From assembly GCF_001424565.1 (NCBI RefSeq), contig NZ_LMOL01000023.1, forward strand, positions 148,072-192,784: a DNA stretch of 44,713 bases, in the 5' to 3' direction. Source of the DNA: Arthrobacter sp. Leaf141 (GTDB taxonomy: Bacteria; Actinomycetota; Actinomycetes; Actinomycetales; Micrococcaceae). Positions 33,022-41,499 of the stretch are shown piece by piece; position 1 is the stretch's first letter; every line of letters begins with the position of its first letter. Under the pieces are notes generated by a model. The model was not told where the DNA came from, made no database searches, and saw only the letters and a program-made list of their open reading frames with translations. The position numbers were made by a program, and so were the translations under genes.

Positions 33022-34656
33022 GTGCCGACACCCCGGAACGAAGCGTTGCTGACTGTGGCAGGGCTCAATGTCGCCTACGGGCGCAACAACGTGGTCCACA
33101 ACGTGGGCTTCAGCCTGGACCGCGGTGGCAGCCTGGCCCTGATCGGCGAGTCCGGATCCGGAAAGTCCACCATCGCCAAAGCCATCCTCCGGCTGCTGCC
33201 TTCGGGGTCGTCCGCCGGCGGCAGTGTCCGGTTCGACGGCACGGAGGTCCTGGCCGTTCCGGAGCGGCAGTTCCGTCCCCTCCGCGGCCGGAAGCTGGGC
33301 TTCATCCCCCAGGACCCGGGCTCCGCCCTGAACCCGGTCCGGACCATCGGCGCCCAGGCCCAGGAAGCCGCGGCGCTGCTGGGACCGGCAGGCGCCGACG
33401 AACGCCGGGAGGCCGTCCTGCGCGTGTTCGGGCAGGTGGGCCTGCCGGACCCGCGGCGGGTTTATGACTCCTACCCGCACCAGCTCTCCGGCGGCATGCT
33501 GCAGCGTGTCCTGATCGCCCTCACCGTGCTGCCGCGGCCCGCCCTGGTTGTGGCGGATGAACCGACGTCGGCCCTGGATGTCACCGTCCAGAAACTCATC
33601 CTGGACATGCTGGCGGACCTTCGCCAGGAACTGGACATCAGCCTCCTCCTGATCACCCATGACCTGGCCATCGCGGCGGAGCGCACGGACTCACTGGTGG
33701 TGCTCAAGGACGGCGCCGTGCAGGAATCGGGCTCCTCGCGGGAGGTGTTTGCCGCCCCGGCCACGGAGTATTCACGCAGCCTGCAGGCCGACGTCCCGGC
33801 CCTGAATCCGGACCGGTACCGCAGCCAGCGGACTGCCTCATCCGCCCTCACTGAGCCGGCGGCGCCCCAGATCGAGGTGGCCGGGGTGACCAAGCGGTTC
33901 CGGACCGGCAAAAAATTCTTCCTGGCCCTGGATAAGGTGTCGTTCACGGTGGAGCGCGGCCGGACGCACGCCCTGGTGGGCGAGTCCGGTTCCGGCAAGA
34001 CCACGGCCGTCCGGCTCCTGCTGGGTCTCGACCAACCGGACGACGGCGGCATCCTGGTGGGCGGCCAACCCACCGCCGGGCTGTCCCGGGCTGCCCTGCG
34101 GGACGTCCGCCGCCACCTCCAGCTGGTCTACCAGAACCCGTTCACGTCCCTGGATCCCAGCTGGCGGGTGGGCAGGATCATCCGCGAACCGCTGGACCGG
34201 TTCCAGGTGGGCCACAAGGCCGGCCGGGCCGCGCTGGTGGTCGAGGCGCTGGAAGCCGTGGGCCTGCCCGCGGAGACCCTGCGCCGCCGGCCCGCGGAAC
34301 TGTCTGGCGGCCAACGCCAGCGGGTGGCCATAGCCCGCGCGCTGGTGGTGCGCCCCGATGTTGTGGTCCTGGACGAACCCACCTCCGCCCTGGACGTCAG
34401 CGTGCAGGCCGGAATCCTCGAACTGCTGGCCCGGCTGCAGCGGGGGCTCGGCCTGACGTACCTCTTCGTCTCGCACGACCTGGCACTGGTGCGCCAGGTG
34501 GCGGACACCGTGTCCGTCCTGCGCCGGGGACAGGTGGTGGAGCAAGGCACCGTCGATCAGGTCTTCTCCCGGCCGGAACATCCCTATACCCAGGCGCTCC
34601 TGGCGGCCATTCCCGGCGCCGGCCCCGTCCAACAACCCGTAAAGGCTGCATCATGA
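33022..34656 (+). CDS. fused double ABC ATPase (DppD-DppF type)
   Basis: A 544-residue protein with two complete ATPase domains in tandem, equivalent to separate OppD and OppF. Domain 1: GESGSGKST, signature LSGGMLQRV, Walker B VVADEPTSALD and HD in LLITHDLA. Domain 2 (from about residue 285): GESGSGKTT, LSGGQRQRVAIAR, VVLDEPTSALD and VSHDLALV. The GTG start at 33022 is chosen as AAAGGA lies 7 nt upstream; GTG 32968, overlapping the permease stop, would add 18 residues. Its stop overlaps the aminotransferase ATG. Confidence 0.93.
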   Translation: MPTPRNEALLTVAGLNVAYGRNNVVHNVGFSLDRGGSLALIGESGSGKSTIAKAILRLLPSGSSAGGSVRFDGTEVLAVPERQFRPLRGRKLGFIPQDPGSALNPVRTIGAQAQEAAALLGPAGADERREAVLRVFGQVGLPDPRRVYDSYPHQLSGGMLQRVLIALTVLPRPALVVADEPTSALDVTVQKLILDMLADLRQELDISLLLITHDLAIAAERTDSLVVLKDGAVQESGSSREVFAAPATEYSRSLQADVPALNPDRYRSQRTASSALTEPAAPQIEVAGVTKRFRTGKKFFLALDKVSFTVERGRTHALVGESGSGKTTAVRLLLGLDQPDDGGILVGGQPTAGLSRAALRDVRRHLQLVYQNPFTSLDPSWRVGRIIREPLDRFQVGHKAGRAALVVEALEAVGLPAETLRRRPAELSGGQRQRVAIARALVVRPDVVVLDEPTSALDVSVQAGILELLARLQRGLGLTYLFVSHDLALVRQVADTVSVLRRGQVVEQGTVDQVFSRPEHPYTQALLAAIPGAGPVQQPVKAAS

Positions 34657-35855
34657 CTTCCACCCCGACCCGGCCCGCACCGGCGCGCAAAACAGCACTG
34701 ATCGCAGGGTTCACCGCCCCGAAAGGCTTCGGCGACGCCACCCTCCGTGACCGGCGGGAGGATGCCATCGAACTGCTCGGTGGTATCCCGGACCCCGGAG
34801 TCCTCCCTGCCGCGGAGCTGGCTGCGGCCACCACCCGGGTCCTGTCCCGCCCGGGGCTGCCGGCACTCCAGTACTCCCGCACCGAAGGCATTTCGCCGCT
34901 CCGGGACTGGATTGCCGCCAGGGAAGGCGTCCCGGTGGAGCGGATCATTATCACCAACGGCGGTTTCCACGGCCTGTCGCTGGGCATCCAGGCGGTGGTG
35001 GAACGCGGCGACACGGTGGCCGTGGACAACCCCATCTTCCCGCTCTTCCTCCGCGGCCTCCAGCTCTCCGGTGCAAACACCCTGCCCATCCGGGTGGGCG
35101 CGCACGGACTGGACGTGGACGAACTCGCGGACCGGCTCCGCGCGGGTGCCCGCCCGTCAGCGCTGTACACGGTCCCCGACTTCCATAACCCCTCGCAGGG
35201 CACACTTCCGGCCGGGGCCCGGACCGAGCTGGTCCGGCTGGCGGAGCATTACGGCTTTGTGGTCCTGGCCGACAACCCGTACCGAGAACTCTGGTACAGC
35301 GGCGGACCGGAAAGCGTTGACGCCTTCAACACCTCCGACCACGTCATCCACATCAACACCTTCACCAAGACGCTGGGCCCCGGGCTGCGCTTGGGCTGGC
35401 TGGTGGCACCCGAACACCTCGCCGCGGACCTCGTGGCACTGCGCAGCCGGCAGGATTCGCACAGCTCCACGCTGGTCCAGGCCATTGTGGGCGAACTTTT
35501 GACGTCCCAGCCGGACCTGTTTGACGCCACCCTGGCGCGGGCCCGGGAGCTGTACCTGACCAGGGCAAGGACGCTGGTGGCCGCCTTGGAACGCGAAGCC
35601 CCCGGAGCGTTCCAGACCACCCTTCCCGGCGGCGGCCTTTTCCTGTGGCCCCGCCTTCAGGACGCCGGAATCGACGCGGACGCACTGGCGGCAGCCGCCA
35701 GCGCCGAAGGCGTGGAGTACCAGCGGGGTTCCTTCTTCGCCTCCGGGCCCGGCACGGACGCTGACCGGCACATCCGGCTGGCCTTCGGGGACGTCCCCGC
35801 ACAGCGGCTGGAAGAAGCAGCAGTGCGCCTGGGCCGTGCCGTGCGGCAGCAGTAA
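34653..35855 (+). CDS. PLP-dependent aminotransferase, class I/II (2-aminoadipate-transaminase-like)
   Basis: A 400-residue fold-type I aminotransferase. ITNGGFHGLSLG binds the PLP phosphate, VPDFHNPSQGT contains the Asn, VLADNPYREL holds the Asp-x-x-Tyr pair, the Schiff-base lysine is in NTFTKTLGPGLRLGW, and RLAF near the end carries the carboxylate-binding Arg. Homologues of this form resemble the catalytic domain of MocR-type regulators and LysN. Starting in the ATGA overlap, it is the last gene of the uptake operon and may deaminate the imported amino compound. Confidence 0.92.
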   Translation: MTSTPTRPAPARKTALIAGFTAPKGFGDATLRDRREDAIELLGGIPDPGVLPAAELAAATTRVLSRPGLPALQYSRTEGISPLRDWIAAREGVPVERIIITNGGFHGLSLGIQAVVERGDTVAVDNPIFPLFLRGLQLSGANTLPIRVGAHGLDVDELADRLRAGARPSALYTVPDFHNPSQGTLPAGARTELVRLAEHYGFVVLADNPYRELWYSGGPESVDAFNTSDHVIHINTFTKTLGPGLRLGWLVAPEHLAADLVALRSRQDSHSSTLVQAIVGELLTSQPDLFDATLARARELYLTRARTLVAALEREAPGAFQTTLPGGGLFLWPRLQDAGIDADALAAAASAEGVEYQRGSFFASGPGTDADRHIRLAFGDVPAQRLEEAAVRLGRAVRQQ

Positions 35856-35884
35856 CCGGCTGCGGGTGGCCACCAGGAAAATCG

Positions 35885-35911
35885 CCTGACGGCGGGCGCC
35901 GCGGCGTCAGG
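35885..35911 (+). terminator. hairpin after the oxidase/ABC/aminotransferase operon
   Basis: CCTGACG (35885-35891) and CGTCAGG (35905-35911) pair around a GC-rich loop that itself can pair CGG with CCG. No T-run follows. It lies 30 bp past the aminotransferase stop, before a TAGATT -10 candidate for the next gene. Confidence 0.5.
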
Positions 35912-35968
35912 AGCAGTAGATTCAGGAGAGGCGGACCACCCGCCGCGGAGTTGTTAACGGAGGATCAC

Positions 35969-36403
35969 ATGGCTGAAAAAACCACAGGGCTGTCCAAGGA
36001 CGAGCGGGATGCTGTCAAACAGCGCGCCGCGGAACTCCGGGCCGAGGAAAAAGCCGGTAAAACCCGGGCCGCAGGGGAACAGGCAGTCCGCGACGCGATC
36101 GCGGCAATGCCTGACGACGACCGTGTCCTCGCGGAGGGGATCGACCGGATTGTCACCGAGGTTGCCCCGCAGCTGGTGCCCAAGACCTGGTACGGCTTTC
36201 CGGCGTACACGGACGCGGACGGCAAGGTGGTGGTGTTTTTCAAGGCAGCGGCCAAGTTCACCTCCCGCTACGCCACAGTCGGGTTCGAGGAGTCAGCGAA
36301 CCTTGACGACGGCGACCTCTGGGTCACGTCCTTCGCGCTGCTCGCCCTCACCCCGGAGACGGAGAAGCGGATCGCTGACCACATCAGGAAAGCTGCCGGC
36401 TGA
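35969..36403 (+). CDS. DUF1801 / YdhG-like protein
   Basis: A 144-residue cytoplasmic protein of the DUF1801 (YdhG-like) type. A charged N-terminal helix (SKDERDAVKQRAAELRAEEKAG, about 8-29) precedes the domain with LVPKTWYGFPAYTDADGKVVVFF. Relatives are sometimes labelled iron chaperones on weak evidence; no function can be assigned. GGAGG lies 5 nt before the ATG, a strong ribosome-binding site. Stand-alone transcription unit between the uptake operon and the convergent exonuclease. Confidence 0.82.
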   Translation: MAEKTTGLSKDERDAVKQRAAELRAEEKAGKTRAAGEQAVRDAIAAMPDDDRVLAEGIDRIVTEVAPQLVPKTWYGFPAYTDADGKVVVFFKAAAKFTSRYATVGFEESANLDDGDLWVTSFALLALTPETEKRIADHIRKAAG

Positions 36404-36417
36404 CCTGCCTCGAACCT

Positions 36418-37356
36418 TCAGGCGCGCTGGTCCAGGGCTGCCAGGAGCCGCTGGACCGAGCCGCCCAAATTCCATTCGGTGGCCAGGCGCTCCAGTTCCT
36501 TCCGCGGACCGCCGGTCACCGGACGAAGGTGCGCGCCTGCCTCCTCGAGGGTAGGCAGGTCCAGGTCCCGCACCAGGTTGACGACGGCGGGGGCTGCTTC
36601 AAGGTAGTCCCCGGCCGCCGCCAGTTTGGACCGCACGGCCGGGGAGATCTTGCTGGCGGGGTTGGCGGCTGCTTCGAGGAGTCCTGCCAGGGTCCCGTAG
36701 TCGAGGAGCAGCGTAGCTGCGGTCTTTTCGCCGATCCCCGCAACACCGGGGAGACCGTCCGAGGCGTCGCCGCGGAGGGTGGCGTAGTCGGCGTACTGCT
36801 GCGGGAGCACCCGGTATTTGGCCACCACGGTTTCCTCGGTCATCACGTCCAGGTTCTTCATGCCCCGGGCGGTGTAGATCACCCGGACCTGGCGGCGGTC
36901 ATCGCAGACCTGGAACAGGTCCCGGTCGCCGGTGACAACATCCACGGGGAAGGCCGCATGGCTGGCGTAGGTGCCGATAACGTCGTCGGCTTCATGGTTG
37001 GCGGCGCCCACCACGGCGATGCCGGCAAGATCCAGCACCTCGCGGATCATGGGCAGTTGCGCCTCCAGCGCGTCCGGGACCACCTCGACGTCGGTGGCGT
37101 CAGGAAACGCCTGGGCCACCCGGTGGGCTTTGTAGGTGGGAATCAGGTCCACCCGCCACTGCGGCCGCCAGTCGTTGTCCCAGCACGCCACAAGGTGCGT
37201 GGCGCGGTAGTCGGTGGTGAGCCGGGAGATCATGTCCAGCAGCCCGCGGACCGCGTTCACGGGGGTCCCGTCCGCCCGCCGGATGGAATCCGGCAACCCG
37301 TAGAAGGCACGGAAGTACAGCGACGCGGTGTCCAGCAACATCAGGCGGTGGGGCAT
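36418..37356 (-). CDS. stand-alone 5'-3' exonuclease (FEN/PolA N-terminal domain family)
   Basis: A 312-residue flap-endonuclease-like protein, related to the 5' nuclease domain of the PolA also in this window. Metal-binding acids are visible in MLLDTASLYFRA, HEADDVIGTYA and VTGDRDLFQV, and GLPGVAGIGEKTAA is the helix-hairpin-helix that grips DNA. It should remove RNA primers or flaps independently of PolA. The start is ATG 37356, with GGAAGGA 7 nt upstream; the longer in-frame ORF to 37524 has no support. Confidence 0.9.
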   Translation of the reverse strand: MPHRLMLLDTASLYFRAFYGLPDSIRRADGTPVNAVRGLLDMISRLTTDYRATHLVACWDNDWRPQWRVDLIPTYKAHRVAQAFPDATDVEVVPDALEAQLPMIREVLDLAGIAVVGAANHEADDVIGTYASHAAFPVDVVTGDRDLFQVCDDRRQVRVIYTARGMKNLDVMTEETVVAKYRVLPQQYADYATLRGDASDGLPGVAGIGEKTAATLLLDYGTLAGLLEAAANPASKISPAVRSKLAAAGDYLEAAPAVVNLVRDLDLPTLEEAGAHLRPVTGGPRKELERLATEWNLGGSVQRLLAALDQRA

Positions 37357-37545
37357 ACCTGATCCTTCCACGGCGCCTGCCGATCCGGCTACCGCCGGAC
37401 GCCGGTACCGGCCCGCTGGCCAGCCACGATACCGCCTGCAAGGTGAACACCCCACGTGGAGATCATGGCAGGGGACATCGCCGCGCAGGTTTCGGAACCC
37501 CGTGCAGCCTGCAGGCCACGGCAATTGAACAGTTACCGGGTGGGG
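37357..37545. other. intergenic region upstream of the exonuclease
   Basis: 189 bp between the exonuclease start and the end of the fusion gene. I see no gene. TATCGT about 70 bp upstream of the exonuclease could be a -10 box, without a clear -35. Confidence 0.3.
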
Positions 37546-39468
37546 TCACGCCCGCGACGTACCGGACCGGAAACGGCCAGCGGCACTGACCAGCAGGTCG
37601 CGGCCGGCCCGCTCCAGGATGGGGTCCAGGCTCAAGGTGGGGTGGTTGACCAGGACGCCGATGTCGCGCTGGATCCGCTGCAGGGGATGTGCCAGCCGGT
37701 GCACGCCGGCTCCGGAACCGGCCATAACCAGGCGCACCGCGTCCTGGGCGGCATCGGCGCTGAGGCCCAGCAGCAGCCGGACCTCGGCTCGCCCGGATTC
37801 GGTGGGGTCCGCGCCCTTCCCGGGTCCCGCCGTCGTGATGGCGCCAAGGGCCTCCGTCCACAGCAGGCGGGCCGAGGCGAGCTGTCCGAAGGCCCGGGCA
37901 AAGCGTGCCTGCGCCAGCGGCGAGTCTGCCTGCCGGCCCACGGGGTTTTTGCCGCCGCCGGCCTGCAGCCGGTCCCGGAACAGGTCCACGGCGCTTTCTG
38001 CAGCGCCGAGGGCCACCGAGGGCGCCACCAGGTTCAGCAGCGTCCCCATGGGTGCGTGGATCAGGGGTTCCGGGTGAATCCTGCTGCCTGGGTTGTCCGG
38101 CGCCGCCAACTTCTCCCACGCCAGGGTGCGGTAGCCCGGAACAAACAGGTCCTTGGCCAGCAGGTCATTGCTGCCTGTTCCGCGCAGGCCGTCGGTTTGC
38201 CAGGCATCCTGCAGTTCCAGCTCCGGCACCGGGACCAGGCACTGCAGGCGAACGCCGTCGAGGTCCACGGCCAGCAGGGCCCACTCCGAGTGCAGGATGC
38301 CGGAGGCAAAGCGCCAGTGCCCGGTGATGGCCAGCCCGCCGGGCACGGTGCGGGCCGTTCCCGCCGGTGCGCTGGTCGCAGCGGCCAGGGGCATGGTTCC
38401 GTGGTTGAACACCTCGTCCTGGATCTGACGCGGCCAGCGCGCCAGCATCCAGGCGTGTTCCATCAGGTGCCCTGCCGTCCAGGCCGTCGAGGCGCAGCCC
38501 CTGGCCAGCAGCCGGATGACCTCTGCATAGGTGTCCGCGCCCATGCCGAAGCCGCCCAGGGCCTTCGGGACCACGACCCGGAAGACTCCGGCACCATGCA
38601 GGTCTGCCACGGTGTCCGCCGGCAGGCGCCGCTGCGCCTCGGTGTTGGCAGCGCGGGACTGCAGGGCCGGGGCCAGGGCCTCCACCCGGGCCAGGAGGTC
38701 TGCGGGATCGGGGATGCCGGCAGGCGCCGGCACAGCGGAAGCATTTCCTGCAGAACGCTCCACGGCGGAGGGCTCGACGGCGGCCGGCAGGACCAGCGTA
38801 TGGGCGGTCCGGTCGCGCTTGGCGGCGAGGTACCGGCCGTTGGCCGCCGAAAGGTGCACGCCCGTGGCGACCGACTCGGTGATGCCGATGCCGAACCCCG
38901 CCAGTTGGGCGGCCTTGTCCGGGTTGTTGCTCAGCAGCCGCACGGAGGTGGCGCCCAGGGCGTGCAGCATCTGGGCCGCGGCGGTGTAGTCCCGTTCGTC
39001 AGCCGCGTGGCCCAGCGCCAGGTTGGCATCGTAAGTGTCCAGCCCCGTGTCCTGCAGGGCATAGGCGTCCAGCTTTGAATACAGTCCGATGCCCCGTCCT
39101 TCCTGCCGCAGGTACAGCAGGAAGCCGCCCGTGCCGGCAATCTGCTCCACGGCTTCGCGGAGTTGGGGTCCGCAGTCGCAGCGCTCGCTGCCGAAGACGT
39201 CCCCTGTCATGCACTCGCTGTGCATCCGGACCAGCGGGGCGGCTCCGGCCGGGGATCCGGTCGCGGGGTCGGCACCGAGGAGGGCCTGCTCCCACGGTCC
39301 GAGGGCCAGCAGCAGGTGTTCCTTGCCGTCGGCCAGGCCGTGGAAGGTCAGGACGTCAGCGGTGGTGCTGTATCCGTCGGAAAAACGCAGGGGAACGGTG
39401 ACCTGGGTGCGCACGGTGGCCGCGGGCGGGACCGGGAAGTGGCGGGAGGTGTGGGCAACAGCGGTCAT
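37546..39468 (-). CDS. fusion: GTP cyclohydrolase II + flavin-dependent monooxygenase (acyl-CoA-dehydrogenase-like)
   Basis: A 640-residue two-domain protein. Residues about 20-225 are a complete GTP cyclohydrolase II (RibA), the first enzyme of riboflavin synthesis: zinc cysteines C86, C97 and C99 in [29 protein letters not shown] (119-129), the [15 protein letters not shown] stretch and LLSNNPDK. After a linker (about 228-255) comes a domain (256-640) like HsaA/SfnC/DszC-type group D flavin monooxygenases: [49 protein letters not shown] and a helical C-terminus. Both halves keep their motifs, so this may make flavin precursor and use flavin in one polypeptide. GAGGACC precedes the ATG. No stop or frame change separates the halves. 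Confidence 0.88.
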   Translation of the reverse strand: MTAVAHTSRHFPVPPAATVRTQVTVPLRFSDGYSTTADVLTFHGLADGKEHLLLALGPWEQALLGADPATGSPAGAAPLVRMHSECMTGDVFGSERCDCGPQLREAVEQIAGTGGFLLYLRQEGRGIGLYSKLDAYALQDTGLDTYDANLALGHAADERDYTAAAQMLHALGATSVRLLSNNPDKAAQLAGFGIGITESVATGVHLSAANGRYLAAKRDRTAHTLVLPAAVEPSAVERSAGNASAVPAPAGIPDPADLLARVEALAPALQSRAANTEAQRRLPADTVADLHGAGVFRVVVPKALGGFGMGADTYAEVIRLLARGCASTAWTAGHLMEHAWMLARWPRQIQDEVFNHGTMPLAAATSAPAGTARTVPGGLAITGHWRFASGILHSEWALLAVDLDGVRLQCLVPVPELELQDAWQTDGLRGTGSNDLLAKDLFVPGYRTLAWEKLAAPDNPGSRIHPEPLIHAPMGTLLNLVAPSVALGAAESAVDLFRDRLQAGGGKNPVGRQADSPLAQARFARAFGQLASARLLWTEALGAITTAGPGKGADPTESGRAEVRLLLGLSADAAQDAVRLVMAGSGAGVHRLAHPLQRIQRDIGVLVNHPTLSLDPILERAGRDLLVSAAGRFRSGTSRA

Positions 39469-39489
39469 GGCGGTCCTCTGCGGTCGAGT

Positions 39490-39540
39490 TACTTGAAGCT
39501 TAAAGTTTATCTTAGGTATGTTTACTCAAAGCTTCAAGTA
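39490..39540 (-). promoter_or_regulatory. promoter with twin operators for the RibA-monooxygenase fusion
   Basis: On the minus strand TTGAAG (39532-39537) and TAAGAT (39509-39514) are 17 bp apart. A perfect 12-bp inverted repeat (39490-39501 and 39529-39540, TACTTGAAGCTT) brackets the promoter. Each arm is also the half of a near-palindrome, ACTTGAAGCTTAAAGT (39491-39506) and ACTCAAAGCTTCAAGT (39525-39540), one over the -35 and one over the start of transcription. This fits repression by a dimeric MarR- or TetR-type protein not encoded next to it. Confidence 0.7.
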
Positions 39541-39574
39541 TTTCGCCGTGTGACCTGCCGCCCGCGCCTCCCGG

Positions 39575-40777
39575 TTAGAGCGCCGTCGGCGCGTCCCCGA
39601 AGTCGGGGATGGGCAGCCGTGCGCCATTCTGGAGGGCGGATTCGTGCGCAATGATGCCGGGAAGCGTAAAGCGAGCGGCGGTCCAGGCGTTGACCGGGGG
39701 CAGCGTTCCGGAGTTGACCGCCGTCACAAAGTCGTCCACCAGGAAATGGTGGCTGCCCTCGTGGCCGTTGGGCGCGCCCTGGAATTCGGCGGGCAGCCGG
39801 AAACTGTCATGGACAGGGGCCAGCCCGGACACAAAGGCGTCACGGAGTTCCGGCGCCACGTTCTCCAGCGACGGATCGTCCAGGGACATGCTGGCCTGCG
39901 TCGCCATGAGGTGCGAGATGTCCTCCACGGCCGCCTTGTTCTGCCACACCGTCACGTTGGCCAGCTGCTCGAAGCTGGCCTCCGTGCCGAAGAACCGGAA
40001 CCGCGATTCACGGATGTGGGAGGGGTAGCCCACCCGGCGCATCTCATTGGTACGCATGGCCCCGCCGTCGCTCATTTCAAACAGGGCGGTGGCGTTGGAG
40101 AAATCGTTGCCGAACATGCTGATCTCACGGTCGAAGACGCCATCGCCGCGGTCATCCCTGACCCCGACGCAGCTGACGCTGACGGCATGGGAGGCCGTGG
40201 CGCCCAGCACGCCGCCGATGGCGTGGGTGGGGTAGAGCATGGGCGGGTAGCTTGCCGTTTCCTTCCACTGCTCGCCGCCACTGTAGGCGTAGGCATCGTA
40301 GAAGCCCAGGTCCATGTCGTGGACGTAGTCGCCTTCGGTGTAGAACAGCCGGCCGAAGTCGCCCGCGGCCTGCCGGTTCCGGGCATAGACGGTGGCGGGG
40401 TTGTAATAGCTGGTCTCCCCCATCATGTACACCTTCCCGGTCTCCCGTACCGCCTCGATGATCCGCGCGATCTCGGCTTCGGTGATGGCCATGGGCACCG
40501 CCGAGTAGACATGCTTGCCGGCCCGTAGCGCACGCTCCACCAACGGCCCGTGGGTCCAGCGCTGGGTGAAGATGGCCACAGCGTCCACGTCGGAGGCAAG
40601 CAGGTCATCGAAGGACGCCATGGTGCCGGTCAGGTGGTGTTGCCGGACAGCCTCTTCGGCACGCTCCGGGCGCTCGTCCACGGCGTAGACGGCACTGACG
40701 CCGGGGTGCAGCATAAACAGGTGGGCAAACTGGCCGCCGAACTGGCCGGCGCCAACCACGCCGAGAGAAAACGTCAT
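39575..40777 (-). CDS. Gfo/Idh/MocA family oxidoreductase
   Basis: A 400-residue NAD(P)-dependent sugar or inositol dehydrogenase-like protein. The Rossmann loop is GVVGAGQFGGQFAH at the N-terminus, AVPMAITEAEIARI follows the cofactor site (the KP of EKP is replaced by VPM), and the C-terminal GFO_IDH_MocA_C part includes TSYYNPATVYAR and HEGSHHFLVDDFV. ATG 40777 is chosen (AAAGGA about 10 nt upstream). Its promoter carries operator sites, so expression is likely substrate-induced. The substrate cannot be told from sequence. Confidence 0.88.
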   Translation of the reverse strand: MTFSLGVVGAGQFGGQFAHLFMLHPGVSAVYAVDERPERAEEAVRQHHLTGTMASFDDLLASDVDAVAIFTQRWTHGPLVERALRAGKHVYSAVPMAITEAEIARIIEAVRETGKVYMMGETSYYNPATVYARNRQAAGDFGRLFYTEGDYVHDMDLGFYDAYAYSGGEQWKETASYPPMLYPTHAIGGVLGATASHAVSVSCVGVRDDRGDGVFDREISMFGNDFSNATALFEMSDGGAMRTNEMRRVGYPSHIRESRFRFFGTEASFEQLANVTVWQNKAAVEDISHLMATQASMSLDDPSLENVAPELRDAFVSGLAPVHDSFRLPAEFQGAPNGHEGSHHFLVDDFVTAVNSGTLPPVNAWTAARFTLPGIIAHESALQNGARLPIPDFGDAPTAL

Positions 40778-40817
40778 TGTTATGGGTCCTTTTGTTGAGT
40801 GCGGGTGCGGTTCCACT

Positions 40818-40846
40818 ATTCTTGGCCGTATTTCTACTCGAGTCAA
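40818..40846 (-). promoter_or_regulatory. promoter of the Gfo/Idh/MocA gene with proximal operator
   Basis: On the minus strand TTGACT (40841-40846) and AAGAAT (40818-40823) are 17 bp apart. The palindrome ACTCGAGT (40836-40843) overlaps the -35 and spacer. Confidence 0.6.
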
Positions 40847-40904
40847 CTGTTTTTCAAGTTGCCGCTCTCAATCTTTAGCAGCAAGCTTTCTGATTTGGCC
40901 TTGA

Positions 40905-40926
40905 TCTATCTACTCGTGTAGATAGA
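40905..40926. promoter_or_regulatory. 22-bp operator-like palindrome
   Basis: TCTATCTAC-TCGT-GTAGATAGA has perfect 9-bp arms. It shares TCTACTCG with the proximal site at 40833-40840, whose centre is 76 bp away, about seven helical turns; this suits looping by one repressor. Confidence 0.6.
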
Positions 40927-41004
40927 AGATTCGGGTTAAGCGGGCAACCCGGCCTGACCGGCCCGGTGGCGGCCACCGCGCCGCCGGTGTGCAATTCTGG
41001 GGGA

Positions 41005-41427
41005 ATGGATTTGGAGGTGCTACCCACGCTTGTTATCCCGGCGGCCGAGCTGGGCTGGCGATTTTCGCGCGCCTCAGGTCCCGGCGGGCAGCACGTCAAC
41101 ACCACCGACAGCCGGGCGGAGCTGTCCTGGAATCCAGGCGCTTCTGCTGTTCTTTCGGAAGGCCAGCGCGGAATGCTGCTGGCCCGGCTGGGCCCCCGGC
41201 TCGTTGCCGGCGTGATCACCGTGACGGCGTCCGAGCAGCGCTCTCAGCTGCGGAACCGCGAACTGGCGCTGGCGAAACTGGCGGCGCTGGTTGCTGATGC
41301 CTTGGCGCCGGGTCCGGCCGTTCGCCGGGCCACCAAGCCCACCCGCGGGTCGCACCGCCGCCGCCTCGCCGCCAAGGTGCAGCGGTCCGCCACCAAGCAG
41401 CAACGACGGCGGCCACCGGCGGAGTAG
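41005..41427 (+). CDS. arfB: peptidyl-tRNA hydrolase ArfB (YaeJ-type ribosome rescue factor)
   Basis: A 140-residue release-factor-like protein that hydrolyses peptidyl-tRNA on stalled non-stop ribosomes. The GGQ motif is at 27-29 in SRASGPGGQHVNTTDS, and the C-terminus is a strongly basic tail (RRATKPTRGSHRRRLAAKVQRSATKQQRRR) that in ArfB enters the empty mRNA channel. Stop-codon recognition domains are absent, as expected. ATG 41005 has AATTCT 6 nt upstream and no usable Shine-Dalgarno, so it may be leaderless. Confidence 0.92.
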   Translation: MDLEVLPTLVIPAAELGWRFSRASGPGGQHVNTTDSRAELSWNPGASAVLSEGQRGMLLARLGPRLVAGVITVTASEQRSQLRNRELALAKLAALVADALAPGPAVRRATKPTRGSHRRRLAAKVQRSATKQQRRRPPAE

Positions 41428-41443
41428 CGGCTTTTAGGGGCGC

Positions 41444-41499
41444 GTTCAAGCGCCGCTGTTCAGGCCCGGTTGTTCAGGCGCGGTTGTTCAGGGCCAGCC
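41444..41499. repeat. 14-bp tandem repeat across the 3' end of the nucleoside hydrolase gene
   Basis: Four tandem units of 14 bp (41444-41457, 41458-41471, 41472-41485, 41486-41499) of the form GTTCAGGCSCGGTT, the outer two degenerate. The hydrolase stop codon (41474-41476) lies in the third unit. Confidence 0.7.
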
